From Hyphomicrobiales bacterium (GTDB lineage: Bacteria; Pseudomonadota; Alphaproteobacteria; Rhizobiales; HXMU1428-3): DNA of 64,000 bases. The number at the start of each line of letters is the position of its first letter. Within the stretch, counting starts at the first letter, position 1. Positions 8,813 to 16,754 of the stretch are shown here, piece after piece. The stretch lies in the NCBI GenBank assembly GCA_021775425.1, contig JAJFHX010000026.1, positions 1 through 64,000 on the forward strand. Direction: 5' to 3'. A program made the position numbers and the translations under genes. The notes under the pieces are model-generated. The model was not told the DNA's origin, ran no database searches, and worked only from the letters and a program-made list of their open reading frames with translations.

Positions 8813-10201
8813 ATGCAAGTTACTGAAACAACAAATAGCGGATTAAAGCGAGAGCTAAAAGTTGTAATCGGCGCAGATGAACTGGATGGCAAGCTGGAAG
8901 CGCGCCTCGTTGATCTGAAAGACAAAGTCCAGATAAAAGGCTTTCGCCCTGGTAAAGTACCAGTTACCCATTTAAGAAAAATGTACGGTCGCTCAGTGAT
9001 GGCTGAAGTGCTGCAGGAAACGGTAAATGAAACCAGCCGTGCCGCATTGACAGAGCGTGAAGAACGCCCCGCATTCGAGCCTGAAATTGCCCTGACTGAA
9101 GATAAAGACGAAATTGACCAGATCATGGATGGCAAAGCAGATCTGGCCTACACCATGTCTTTCGAAATCCTGCCAGAAATTAAAATCGACAATATGAGCG
9201 AATATAAGTTTGAAAAACTTGTCGCCGTTGTTGACGAAGAAGAACATCAAAAAGGAATTGATCAGGTTCTTGAAGGCCGTCAGGATTATGCTGAAGTTAA
9301 GCGTGAAGCAAAAGATCAGGACCGTGTGACAATTGACTTCATCGGCAGAATAGATGGCGAAGCCTTTGATGGCGGCGCTGCTGAAGATACACCGGTTATC
9401 CTTGGTCAAGGCCAGTTTATCCCGGGCTTTGAAGAAGGCCTCATCGGCACAAAAAAAGGTGATAAAAAAGACATCACAGCCAATTTCCCTGAAGAATACC
9501 AGGTTGACACACTAGCCGGTAAGGAAGCCGTTTTTGAAGTGACAGTCAAAGAAATTGCTGAACCAAAAACCCCAGAGCTGACAGATGAATTCGCAGAAAG
9601 CATGGGCCTTGAAAATGTCGAAAAATTCAAAGAAGCCGTCAAAGAAAAACTCCAGGAAGAACTGGATACAGTTTCTCGCAATCGTTTAAAGAGAGCTCTT
9701 CTTGATAAACTGGAAGAAAGCCACAAATTCGAATTACCCGAAAAATTGGTGACCAGTGAATTTGACTCAATCTGGGGCCAGCTCACATCTGAAATGGCAC
9801 AGAAAAATGTCACCTTTGAAGATGACAATACAACGGAAGAAGCCGAACGTAAAAAATACCAGGACATCGCAGAGCGCCGTGTTCGTCTGGGGCTGGTCGT
9901 TTCAGAAATTGGCAACAAAAACGAGCTGAAAATTTCTGATGAAGAAGTTCAGCAAGCACTCATCAACAGAGCCAGCCAGTTTCCAGGTCAGGAACGTCAG
10001 GTGCTGAATTATTACCAGCAAAACCCTCAGGCACTGGCAGAGTTAAGAGCGCCGCTCTATGAAGAAAAAGTGGTTGATTATATTCTTGAACTGGCAAGCG
10101 TTGAAGAAAAAACCGTGAGCATCGAAGAATTGACAAAAATGGATTCAGAAGATGAAGCTGAACAATCAGCCGAAGAAAAAACTGAAGCCAAAAGCGAATA
10201 A
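8813..10201 (+). CDS. tig: Trigger factor
   Basis: Ribosome-bound chaperone that meets nascent chains at the exit tunnel and has peptidyl-prolyl isomerase activity. The 462-residue product has the three expected parts. The N-terminal ribosome-binding domain carries the signature GFRPGKVP near residue 44. The central FKBP-type domain spans about residues 155-245 (DRVTIDFIGRIDGEAFDGG and GQGQFIPGFEEGLIG). A long helical C-terminal chaperone domain follows, with a Glu/Ala-rich tail of about 30 residues. It starts the conserved tig-clpP-clpX-lon protein quality-control block. A strong hairpin follows within 13 bases of the stop. Confidence 0.96.
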   Translation: MQVTETTNSGLKRELKVVIGADELDGKLEARLVDLKDKVQIKGFRPGKVPVTHLRKMYGRSVMAEVLQETVNETSRAALTEREERPAFEPEIALTEDKDEIDQIMDGKADLAYTMSFEILPEIKIDNMSEYKFEKLVAVVDEEEHQKGIDQVLEGRQDYAEVKREAKDQDRVTIDFIGRIDGEAFDGGAAEDTPVILGQGQFIPGFEEGLIGTKKGDKKDITANFPEEYQVDTLAGKEAVFEVTVKEIAEPKTPELTDEFAESMGLENVEKFKEAVKEKLQEELDTVSRNRLKRALLDKLEESHKFELPEKLVTSEFDSIWGQLTSEMAQKNVTFEDDNTTEEAERKKYQDIAERRVRLGLVVSEIGNKNELKISDEEVQQALINRASQFPGQERQVLNYYQQNPQALAELRAPLYEEKVVDYILELASVEEKTVSIEELTKMDSEDEAEQSAEEKTEAKSE

Positions 10202-10213
10202 TCATAAATCTAA

Positions 10214-10244
10214 CGGGATAAGACACAGATTTTGTCTTATCCCG
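10214..10244 (+). terminator. Hairpin after tig
   Basis: Perfect 12-bp stem CGGGATAAGACA (10214-10225) with TGTCTTATCCCG (10233-10244), loop of 7. No T run follows, so it could be a Rho-dependent end or an mRNA-stabilising hairpin rather than a classical intrinsic terminator. Confidence 0.6.
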
Positions 10245-10293
10245 AACCCATTAGACGATAATTAACTTCATTTCTATATAGCCTCTTTAGTAT

Positions 10294-10322
10294 ATTGAAC
10301 AGACGGCTTTGGCGTCTTATCT
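10294..10322 (+). promoter_or_regulatory. Candidate clpP promoter, heat-shock-like and sigma-70-like overlap
   Basis: ATTG (10294-10297), 18 bases, CTTATCT (10316-10322) fits the alphaproteobacterial RpoH pattern CTTG-N17/18-CYTATNT with one mismatch. The same bases also read as TTGAAC-N17-TATCTT. It is about 90 bases before the clpP start. Confidence 0.4.
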
Positions 10323-10413
10323 TTTAAGTTCAATCCGTGCATCTGGAAAAGTCTATTCAGGTTTTCCACCCCGCGCACAATGCAGCAATACAGATTTAAT
10401 CAGGGAGCCATCA

Positions 10414-11064
10414 ATGGGTCAGGACATTTTAACCGAAATGAGCACACTTGTGCCAATGGTTGTTGAGCAAACAAACAGAGGTGAACGCTCATATGATATT
10501 TACTCACGCCTGTTAAAAGAAAGAATTATCTTTGTCACAGGTCAGGTTGAAGACTATATGGCTTCACTGATTACAGCCCAGCTTTTATTCCTTGAATCTG
10601 AAAATCCTAAAAAAGAAATCTCCATGTACATAAACTCGCCCGGCGGCGTAGTGACATCAGGCATGGCGATTTATGATACTATGCAATTTATCCGCCCACC
10701 AGTTGCAACACTTTGCATTGGTCAGGCCGCCAGCATGGGCTCTCTTCTTCTGGCAGCAGGTGAGCCAGGCATGCGCTACGCCCTGCCAAATGCCCGCATC
10801 ATGGTTCACCAGCCATCAGGCGGTGTGCAGGGGCAGGCCAGTGATATTGAGCGCCATGCCAAGGAAATCCTTGATCTGAGAGATCGTTTGAACAAAATTT
10901 ATGTCAAGCACACAGGCCAGAAACTGGAAAAGATTCAGGATGCGCTGGAACGTGACACCTTCCTGACCTCAGATCAGGCAAAAGAATTTGGTCTCATTGA
11001 TGAAGTGATCGACAAACGCTCCATCGCTGAAGATGACAGCAAACCGACTGAAGAAAAAGAATAG
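10414..11064 (+). CDS. clpP: ATP-dependent Clp protease proteolytic subunit
   Basis: Self-compartmentalised serine peptidase that degrades substrates fed by ClpX or ClpA. The 216-residue product shows the catalytic triad Ser107 ([10 protein letters not shown]), His132 (IMVHQPSGG) and Asp181 (ERDTFLT), plus the conserved NSPGG at about residue 74. The start is the ATG at 10414, preceded by GGGAG seven bases upstream. The frame is open for another 35 codons from a TTG, but that part has no family similarity. clpX follows on the same strand, yet only after about 830 bases, and a terminator lies between, so the two are probably separate transcripts. Confidence 0.95.
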   Translation: MGQDILTEMSTLVPMVVEQTNRGERSYDIYSRLLKERIIFVTGQVEDYMASLITAQLLFLESENPKKEISMYINSPGGVVTSGMAIYDTMQFIRPPVATLCIGQAASMGSLLLAAGEPGMRYALPNARIMVHQPSGGVQGQASDIERHAKEILDLRDRLNKIYVKHTGQKLEKIQDALERDTFLTSDQAKEFGLIDEVIDKRSIAEDDSKPTEEKE

Positions 11065-11117
11065 CCATCAATCACGGCTCATTGCTTTTGTGAGCAATGG
11101 GGAATTGGTGAAGAGAT

Positions 11118-11154
11118 AAATGCGCCTCTCAGACAAAATGAGGGGCGCATTTTT
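11118..11154 (+). terminator. Terminator after clpP
   Basis: 14-bp stem with one G-T pair, AAATGCGCCTCTCA (11118-11131) and TGAGGGGCGCATTT (11139-11152), closing in TTTT. A second small hairpin (CATTGCT 11080-11086 with AGCAATG 11093-11099) lies just before. Confidence 0.8.
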
Positions 11155-11896
11155 GCTGATCAACATTGCTAGCAATTCCATTAGGACAATTGATGCTATT
11201 AAGTAATGCTATCAAGTGATGTTTTTAAGTCACCTCAATTAGCCCAAATCAATCCTATGGGTCAATATTGCCCCAATTTTAAACAATTGTAGAAAATCAT
11301 CAGCTCATTCAGAAAAATTCAGTCACCAGACATCTGTCATTGCCAACCTTTAAGACAATTAAATAGAGGGCGCATACATATAATGTGCAAGTCTCACACT
11401 ATAAGCTCAGAATTCCATTATAAGAAATATTGCTGTTAGTTGATCAGATTCGGACATAAAAACATGAATATAATCAGCAATGTAAGCGGAATACATGTGA
11501 AGCAGGGACTGAACGATAGTGATGAAATAACAAACCGCAGGGGAACATACATAAGAGAACATCAGTTCACTGGGTAGCGTTAATCAATTATTGTTTAATT
11601 GGATGATACTTTGATATTTAAATAGGTAAACTAGCACATATATTGCACAATACCTCAATAGTAATGAAGACATTTGAGTTGATGAATGTCGAATTGTTGA
11701 CCAATACAACTTTTGTCATTGATGAAAGTTAGGGAGATGATTAAATTGGATAGAGACATGAAATTTATCCAACGCCTTTAAAGGGCCAAAATTTAAAGAT
11801 GAGTTCGTAAGAACAATAAAAATATTAGTTTAAGGCTTTGGAGAGACTTTGAAATTATAGTCAAACCGGTAAGTCGAATAAGAAATGGGTTAAAGC
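11155..11896. other. Long AT-rich spacer between clpP and clpX
   Basis: A 740-bp stretch with no recognisable gene, unusual for this locus, where clpP and clpX are commonly close. Only tiny frames occur, for example 37 codons at 11464-11577 and 22 codons at 11664-11732 (MKTFELMNVELLTNTTFVID...), neither with a convincing ribosome-binding site. A short tandem repeat lies at 11191-11229. The clpX promoter must be here, but no clear -35/-10 pair stands out. Confidence 0.5.
11191..11229. repeat. Imperfect 13-bp tandem repeat, three units
   Basis: Units TGATGCTATTAAG (11191-11203), TAATGCTATCAAG (11204-11216) and TGATGTTTTTAAG (11217-11229). They lie 37 bases after the clpP terminator. No function is evident. 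Confidence 0.6.
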
Positions 11897-13156
11897 ATGA
11901 GCGGAAGCGAATCGAAAAACACTCTCTATTGTTCATTTTGTGGCAAAAGCCAACATGAAGTCCGCAAGCTTATAGCAGGCCCGACAGTGTTTATTTGTGA
12001 CGAATGCGTCGAGTTATGTATGGACATCATCAGAGAGGAAAACAAAACCTCACTGGTCAAATCAAATGATGGTGTGCCAACACCTCAGGAAATCTGCAAC
12101 GTTCTGGATGATTATGTCATCGGCCAGCCACATGCCAAACGGGTTCTATCAGTGGCGGTTCACAACCACTACAAGCGCCTAAATCACGGGCAAAAGAACG
12201 CAGACGTCGAACTGGCTAAATCGAATATCCTGCTCATCGGTCCAACCGGTTGCGGTAAAACGCTGCTGGCACAAACTCTGGCACGTATTCTTGATGTACC
12301 GTTTACAATGGCAGATGCCACCACATTGACCGAAGCCGGCTATGTTGGTGAGGATGTTGAAAATATCATCCTGAAACTGCTACAATCCGCAGATTATAAT
12401 GTTGAACGCGCACAGCGCGGCATCGTCTATATCGATGAAGTCGACAAAATCAGCCGCAAAGCAGACAATCCATCCATCACCCGCGACGTATCAGGTGAAG
12501 GTGTTCAACAAGCACTTCTAAAAATAATGGAAGGCACCGTTGCAAGTGTTCCTCCACAAGGTGGGCGCAAACATCCTCAGCAGGAATTCCTGCAGGTTGA
12601 TACAACAAACATTCTGTTTATCTGTGGCGGTGCGTTTGCAGGCCTTGAAAAAATCATTTCAGATCGTGGGCGCACAACTTCAATCGGCTTTGGTGCTGAT
12701 GTTGAAGCTGACGATGAGCGGCAAACGGGTGAACTGCTGAAATCAGTTGAACCTGAAGATCTGCTGCGCTTCGGACTTATCCCTGAATTTATCGGCCGGG
12801 TACCGGTTCTTGCAACCCTTGAAGATCTGGATGAGCCAGCACTGGTTAAAATTCTGACAGAACCGAAAAACGCTCTTGTCAAACAATATCAGCGTTTGTT
12901 CGAGATGGAAGATCTGCAATTGACCTTCTCAGAAGAAGCATTGCACGGCATTGCCCGCCGCGCCATTGAACGCAAAACCGGGGCAAGAGGCTTGCGCTCC
13001 ATTATGGAAGGCATTCTTCTTGAAACCATGTTTGAACTTCCTGAACTTGATGGTGTTGAAGAAATCGTTATCAGCCCTGAAGTTGTTGAAGGTCAGGCCA
13101 AGCCACTGAAAATTTATTCAGAAAGAGCCGCTGACGAAGCACCAACAAGTGCTTAA
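11897..13156 (+). CDS. clpX: ATP-dependent Clp protease ATP-binding subunit ClpX
   Basis: Hexameric AAA+ unfoldase that recognises tagged proteins and threads them into ClpP. The 419-residue product begins with the zinc-binding dimer domain (Cys12, Cys15, Cys34, Cys37). The AAA+ module follows, with Walker A GPTGCGKT at about residue 115, Walker [10 protein letters not shown], and pore and sensor motifs including [10 protein letters not shown]. The C-terminal small domain contains [14 protein letters not shown]. Length and motifs are normal for the family. It is followed by its own terminator, so lon is transcribed separately. Confidence 0.96.
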   Translation: MSGSESKNTLYCSFCGKSQHEVRKLIAGPTVFICDECVELCMDIIREENKTSLVKSNDGVPTPQEICNVLDDYVIGQPHAKRVLSVAVHNHYKRLNHGQKNADVELAKSNILLIGPTGCGKTLLAQTLARILDVPFTMADATTLTEAGYVGEDVENIILKLLQSADYNVERAQRGIVYIDEVDKISRKADNPSITRDVSGEGVQQALLKIMEGTVASVPPQGGRKHPQQEFLQVDTTNILFICGGAFAGLEKIISDRGRTTSIGFGADVEADDERQTGELLKSVEPEDLLRFGLIPEFIGRVPVLATLEDLDEPALVKILTEPKNALVKQYQRLFEMEDLQLTFSEEALHGIARRAIERKTGARGLRSIMEGILLETMFELPELDGVEEIVISPEVVEGQAKPLKIYSERAADEAPTSA

Positions 13157-13211
13157 CTAAAACAAAATTTCTGACCTGCTATTTGTAAAGTACAGGAAAA
13201 ACAGTAATTAA

Positions 13212-13252
13212 GGGCAGGGCTATGAAAATGGCCTTGCCCGTTTTGTTTTTTT
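13212..13252 (+). terminator. Intrinsic terminator after clpX
   Basis: Stem GGGCAGGGC (13212-13220) with GCCTTGCCC (13231-13239), one G-T pair, loop of 10, then GTTTTGTTTTTTT. Confidence 0.85.
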
Positions 13253-13335
13253 TAACTCATTCTTTCGACCAGTGGACGCGAAAAGTTCCGATCAGTTGAG
13301 ATATTCGTGGATACTTCCCACAAATATGCCGAAAA

Positions 13336-13363
13336 CTTGTAAATTGACTGAGTTAGCCCATTT
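13336..13363 (+). promoter_or_regulatory. Heat-shock (RpoH/sigma-32) type promoter for lon
   Basis: CTTG (13336-13339), exactly 17 bases, then CCCATTT (13357-13363). This has the same boxes and spacing as the well-known sigma-32 promoters of E. coli heat-shock genes. It predicts a leader of about 270 bases before the lon start at 13642. The leader itself (13370-13641) shows no gene. Confidence 0.65.
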
Positions 13364-13641
13364 AACAACACATATAAGTGTATGAATCATATAGTCTGAA
13401 TGAAGCAGATAAAATATAAATCAAAAATAAGATTTGCCTTAAATGTGATGATGAAAAGTGACCTGTCAGCATTGTAAATTACATTATAAGGCCGCATAGT
13501 TTGTTAAAACATAACATATAAACAAACCTACATACGGGTTGATAATAAAATACCGCCAACCATATATACAAAAAGGTTGGGAAACTTTATAAACGACGAC
13601 TGTTGCCCCGCTGAGGGGTATTGGAAAGGCCTGGATTTATC

Positions 13642-16068
13642 ATGACAGATGAAACTGAAAACACACAAGAAGAGCAGCAAGACGGTATCTATCCGGTTTT
13701 GCCACTTCGTGACATCGTTGTCTTTCCCTATATGATCGTGCCGCTTTTTGTTGGCCGGGAAAAGTCGATTAATGCACTAGAAGAAGTGATGCGCACAGAT
13801 AAGCAAATTCTGTTAGCCGCACAAAAAAACGCAACAGATGATGACCCTGAACCGGATCAGATTTACACAACCGGTACTCTTGCCACTGTCCTGCAGTTGT
13901 TGAAACTGCCAGACGGCACTGTAAAAGTGCTGGTTGAAGGCAGTAGCCGTGCTGTTGTGAAAGACTATGTCGAAAATGAAAACTATTTCGAAGCTGAAGT
14001 AGAAGTCATTGATGAAGGTGAAAACGAATCCGATGAAATTGAAGCGCTAGCCCGCTCAGCCATCACTCAGTTTGAAAGCTACGTCAAACTGAACAAGAAA
14101 ATTTCACCTGAAGTCATCGGCTCAGTTAACCAGATAGATGATTATTCAAAACTGGCAGATACCATTGCCTCTCATCTGGCCGTGAAAATTTCTGAAAAAC
14201 AGGAAATCCTTGAAGTCATTTCCGTTTCTGAAAGACTGGAACGTGTCTTTACATTCATGGAAAGTGAAATCTCCGTTCTTCAGGTCGAGAAGAAAATTCG
14301 CTCTCGCGTCAAACGTCAGATGGAAAAAACTCAGCGCGAATATTATCTGAATGAGCAGATGAAAGCCATTCAGAAAGAGCTGGGTGATTCTGATGAGCGC
14401 GATGACATCAGTGAATTTGAAGAAAAAATTGAAGAAACCAAGCTTTCAAAAGAAGCACGTGAAAAAGCTTTGGCAGAAATCAAAAAACTCCGTCAGATGA
14501 GCCCAATGTCAGCGGAAGCAACCGTTGTGCGCAACTATCTTGAATGGTTGCTCTCCATTCCGTGGGGCTCAAAGGGGCGTATTAAGCGTGATCTTGATGA
14601 AGCTGAAAATGTTCTTGATGAAGAGCATTACGGTCTTGAAAAAGTCAAGGAACGCATCCTTGAATATCTTGCCGTTCAGCAACGCACCAACAAATTAAAA
14701 GGCCCGATCCTTTGCCTTGTTGGCCCTCCCGGTGTTGGTAAAACATCGCTTGGCAAATCTATCGCCAAAGCAACCGGGCGTGAATTTGTTCGGATGTCTT
14801 TAGGCGGCGTTCGTGATGAAGCAGAAATTCGTGGTCACAGAAGAACTTATATCGGCTCAATGCCCGGTAAAGTCATTCAATCCATGAAAAAAGCCAAAAA
14901 AACCAACCCATTATTCCTTCTCGATGAGATTGACAAAATGGGTCAGGATTTCAGAGGCGACCCGGCTTCTGCCTTGCTTGAAGTATTGGATCCGGAGCAA
15001 AACAGCTCATTTGCAGATCATTACCTCGAAGTCGATTATGACCTTTCAAACGTAATGTTCGTGACAACGGCAAACTCACTGAATATTCCGGCAGCCCTGA
15101 TGGACCGTATGGAAATCATCCGTCTTGCTGGCTATACAGAAGATGAAAAAGTTGAAATTGCCAGACGGCACTTGATTCCAGCCCAGATGCTTGCGCATGG
15201 ACTTGAAGAAAGCGAATGGCAAATCAACGATGAAGCCCTTCAGCTTCTGATCCGCAGTTATACCCGCGAAGCCGGTGTGCGTAATCTTGAAAGAGAAATC
15301 GCTAACCTTGCCCGTAAAGCTGTCAAAGAAATCATGACTGAAGATGATGTCACCAGTGTTGCTGTCACCAAAGACAATCTGGGCGATTATCTTGGCGTCA
15401 CCAAATATCGCTTTGGTGAAACCGAAGGCAGAGACATGGTCGGTGTTGTAACCGGTCTGGCATGGACAGAGGTTGGCGGTGAATTGCTGACCGTTGAAGG
15501 TGTCATGATGCCGGGTAAAGGCAAAATGTCCGTTACCGGCAACCTCAAGGATGTGATGAAAGAATCCATTCAGGCAGCGTCTGCCTATGTGCGTTCTCGC
15601 TCGGTCGATTTTGGCATCGAACCACCAATGTTCGAGAGAAAAGACATTCACGTTCACGTACCTGAAGGGGCAACACCTAAAGACGGCCCATCAGCCGGCG
15701 TCGCTATGATAACCTCTATCATATCAGTGATGACTGGCATTCCGATCAGGAAAGATGTGGCCATGACAGGTGAAATCACCTTGCGCGGTCGTGTCTTGCC
15801 AATTGGCGGCTTGAAAGAGAAATTGCTCGCAGCCCTGCGCGGTGGCATCAAGAAAGTGATCATTCCGGAAGAGAATGCCAAAGATCTGGCTGACATCCCG
15901 GATAATGTGAAAAACGGACTTGAAATTATCCCGGTTTCTCAAATGGATGAAGTGGTGAAGATTGCTTTGGTTGAACCACTAAAACCAATCGTCTGGGATG
16001 AAGAAGCTGAAAATGCAGCTGCTGTGAAAAAAGAAGAAGGGTCTTCAACCACTTTAACAGCCCACTAA
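13642..16068 (+). CDS. lon: ATP-dependent Lon protease
   Basis: Hexameric cytoplasmic AAA+ serine protease for damaged and short-lived regulatory proteins. The 808-residue product has the N-terminal LAN domain (from YPVLPLRDIVVFPYMIVPLF), a coiled-coil middle and the AAA+ module with Walker A GPPGVGKT at about residue 361. The protease domain has the catalytic Ser684 (DGPSAGVAM) and Lys727 (GGLKEKLLAA). The ATG at 13642 is chosen because homologues begin a few residues before this point; a TTG at 13621 is in frame and preceded by a weak signal. A heat-shock promoter lies upstream. Unlike in many relatives, no hupB gene follows. Confidence 0.96.
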   Translation: MTDETENTQEEQQDGIYPVLPLRDIVVFPYMIVPLFVGREKSINALEEVMRTDKQILLAAQKNATDDDPEPDQIYTTGTLATVLQLLKLPDGTVKVLVEGSSRAVVKDYVENENYFEAEVEVIDEGENESDEIEALARSAITQFESYVKLNKKISPEVIGSVNQIDDYSKLADTIASHLAVKISEKQEILEVISVSERLERVFTFMESEISVLQVEKKIRSRVKRQMEKTQREYYLNEQMKAIQKELGDSDERDDISEFEEKIEETKLSKEAREKALAEIKKLRQMSPMSAEATVVRNYLEWLLSIPWGSKGRIKRDLDEAENVLDEEHYGLEKVKERILEYLAVQQRTNKLKGPILCLVGPPGVGKTSLGKSIAKATGREFVRMSLGGVRDEAEIRGHRRTYIGSMPGKVIQSMKKAKKTNPLFLLDEIDKMGQDFRGDPASALLEVLDPEQNSSFADHYLEVDYDLSNVMFVTTANSLNIPAALMDRMEIIRLAGYTEDEKVEIARRHLIPAQMLAHGLEESEWQINDEALQLLIRSYTREAGVRNLEREIANLARKAVKEIMTEDDVTSVAVTKDNLGDYLGVTKYRFGETEGRDMVGVVTGLAWTEVGGELLTVEGVMMPGKGKMSVTGNLKDVMKESIQAASAYVRSRSVDFGIEPPMFERKDIHVHVPEGATPKDGPSAGVAMITSIISVMTGIPIRKDVAMTGEITLRGRVLPIGGLKEKLLAALRGGIKKVIIPEENAKDLADIPDNVKNGLEIIPVSQMDEVVKIALVEPLKPIVWDEEAENAAAVKKEEGSSTTLTAH

Positions 16069-16075
16069 ATTGTTG

Positions 16076-16118
16076 AAATGATCCTTTTTATCAGTCAATC
16101 TGAAAAAAAGGGTCATTT
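16076..16118 (+). terminator. Hairpin terminator after lon
   Basis: 14-bp stem with one G-T pair, AAATGATCCTTTTT (16076-16089) and AAAAAGGGTCATTT (16105-16118), starting seven bases after the lon stop; moderately T-rich tail. Confidence 0.7.
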
Positions 16119-16142
16119 CTTCTGTTTCTTGAAATTGTGTGC

Positions 16143-16171
16143 TTGATTTTAGCGCAAAGCTCTTTTACAAG
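16143..16171 (+). promoter_or_regulatory. Promoter for tRNA-Val
   Basis: TTGATT (16143-16148), 17-base spacer, TACAAG (16166-16171), about 95 bases before the tRNA. Four of six matches in each box. Confidence 0.45.
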
Positions 16172-16268
16172 TTTCACTTCGAAACGTGCCAGATGAAGGT
16201 GTCTCTAACATCACTGGCACCAGACCTCTGAATAGCTTTGAAAAAGAAGTGAAAAGAGCCAGAGTTTC

Positions 16269-16344
16269 GGGCGATTAGCTCAGTTGGGAGAGCATCTCGT
16301 TTACACCGAGAGGGTCGGCAGTTCGAGCCTGTCATCGCCCACCA
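16269..16344 (+). tRNA. tRNA-Val (anticodon UAC)
   Basis: 76 bases with encoded CCA. Acceptor arms GGGCGAT and ATCGCCC pair perfectly; the anticodon arm TCTCG-TTTACAC-CGAGA gives TAC; T-loop TTCGAGC. It reads GUN valine codons. Confidence 0.97.
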
Positions 16345-16364
16345 TTTTAAATGGTATATAAAAC

Positions 16365-16396
16365 AGCCTGTTACAAAAATGTAGCAGGCTTTTTTA
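16365..16396 (+). terminator. Terminator after tRNA-Val
   Basis: 11-bp stem with one G-T pair, AGCCTGTTACA (16365-16375) and TGTAGCAGGCT (16380-16390), AAAA loop, followed by TTTTT. Confidence 0.85.
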
Positions 16397-16427
16397 TTGC
16401 TAAAATAATCATCTGGAAAAGTCTCCC

Positions 16428-16586
16428 TTAAACCTTCTCATCCCCATCAGACTTTTTAAACAACTTGCCAATCAGTAATTTCCCAAAATACCAGACACCA
16501 TAAGCAATTGCGAACACGCCGAATAAATACAGCAGTGCCTCAGTAAAAACAGCAAAAGCAAATAACAACTGGTATAACCACTCCAT
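16428..16586 (-). CDS. Small predicted membrane protein, 52 residues
   Basis: A minus-strand frame beginning MEWLYQLLFAFAVFTEALLY and ending KLFKKSDGDEKV. It holds one long or two short hydrophobic helices (about residues 3-38) and a charged tail, a plausible inner-membrane topology by the positive-inside rule. The start ATG (16584-16586) is preceded by a strong AGGAGA seven bases upstream, which is the main reason for calling it. No family is recognised. It lies between tRNA-Val and the fibre gene and is transcribed the opposite way from its neighbours. The overlapping longer minus-strand frame is out of phase and lacks a good ribosome-binding site. Confidence 0.55.
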   Translation of the reverse strand: MEWLYQLLFAFAVFTEALLYLFGVFAIAYGVWYFGKLLIGKLFKKSDGDEKV

Positions 16587-16754
16587 AAATCATCTCCTGA
16601 ATGAGTGTCGCTCCTGAAATCAGCTAGTGACGAGCTTAAATCAAAAGAAGAGCAGAAACATAACAACAATCACAATATCTTAAAACTTATCCCCGCACCA
16701 AATCACCGGCCTATAGTTCCTGAATGAGAAAATGTTCAGCCAGCAGGTCGTGAA

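Noticed and set aside
10309-10413. N-terminally extended ClpP from a TTG
   Set aside because: The extension would overlap the candidate promoter and lacks similarity; the ATG at 10414 has a good GGGAG.
11464-11577. 37-codon frame in the clpP-clpX spacer
   Set aside because: No ribosome-binding site, no hydrophobic or domain features and within chance expectation for this composition.
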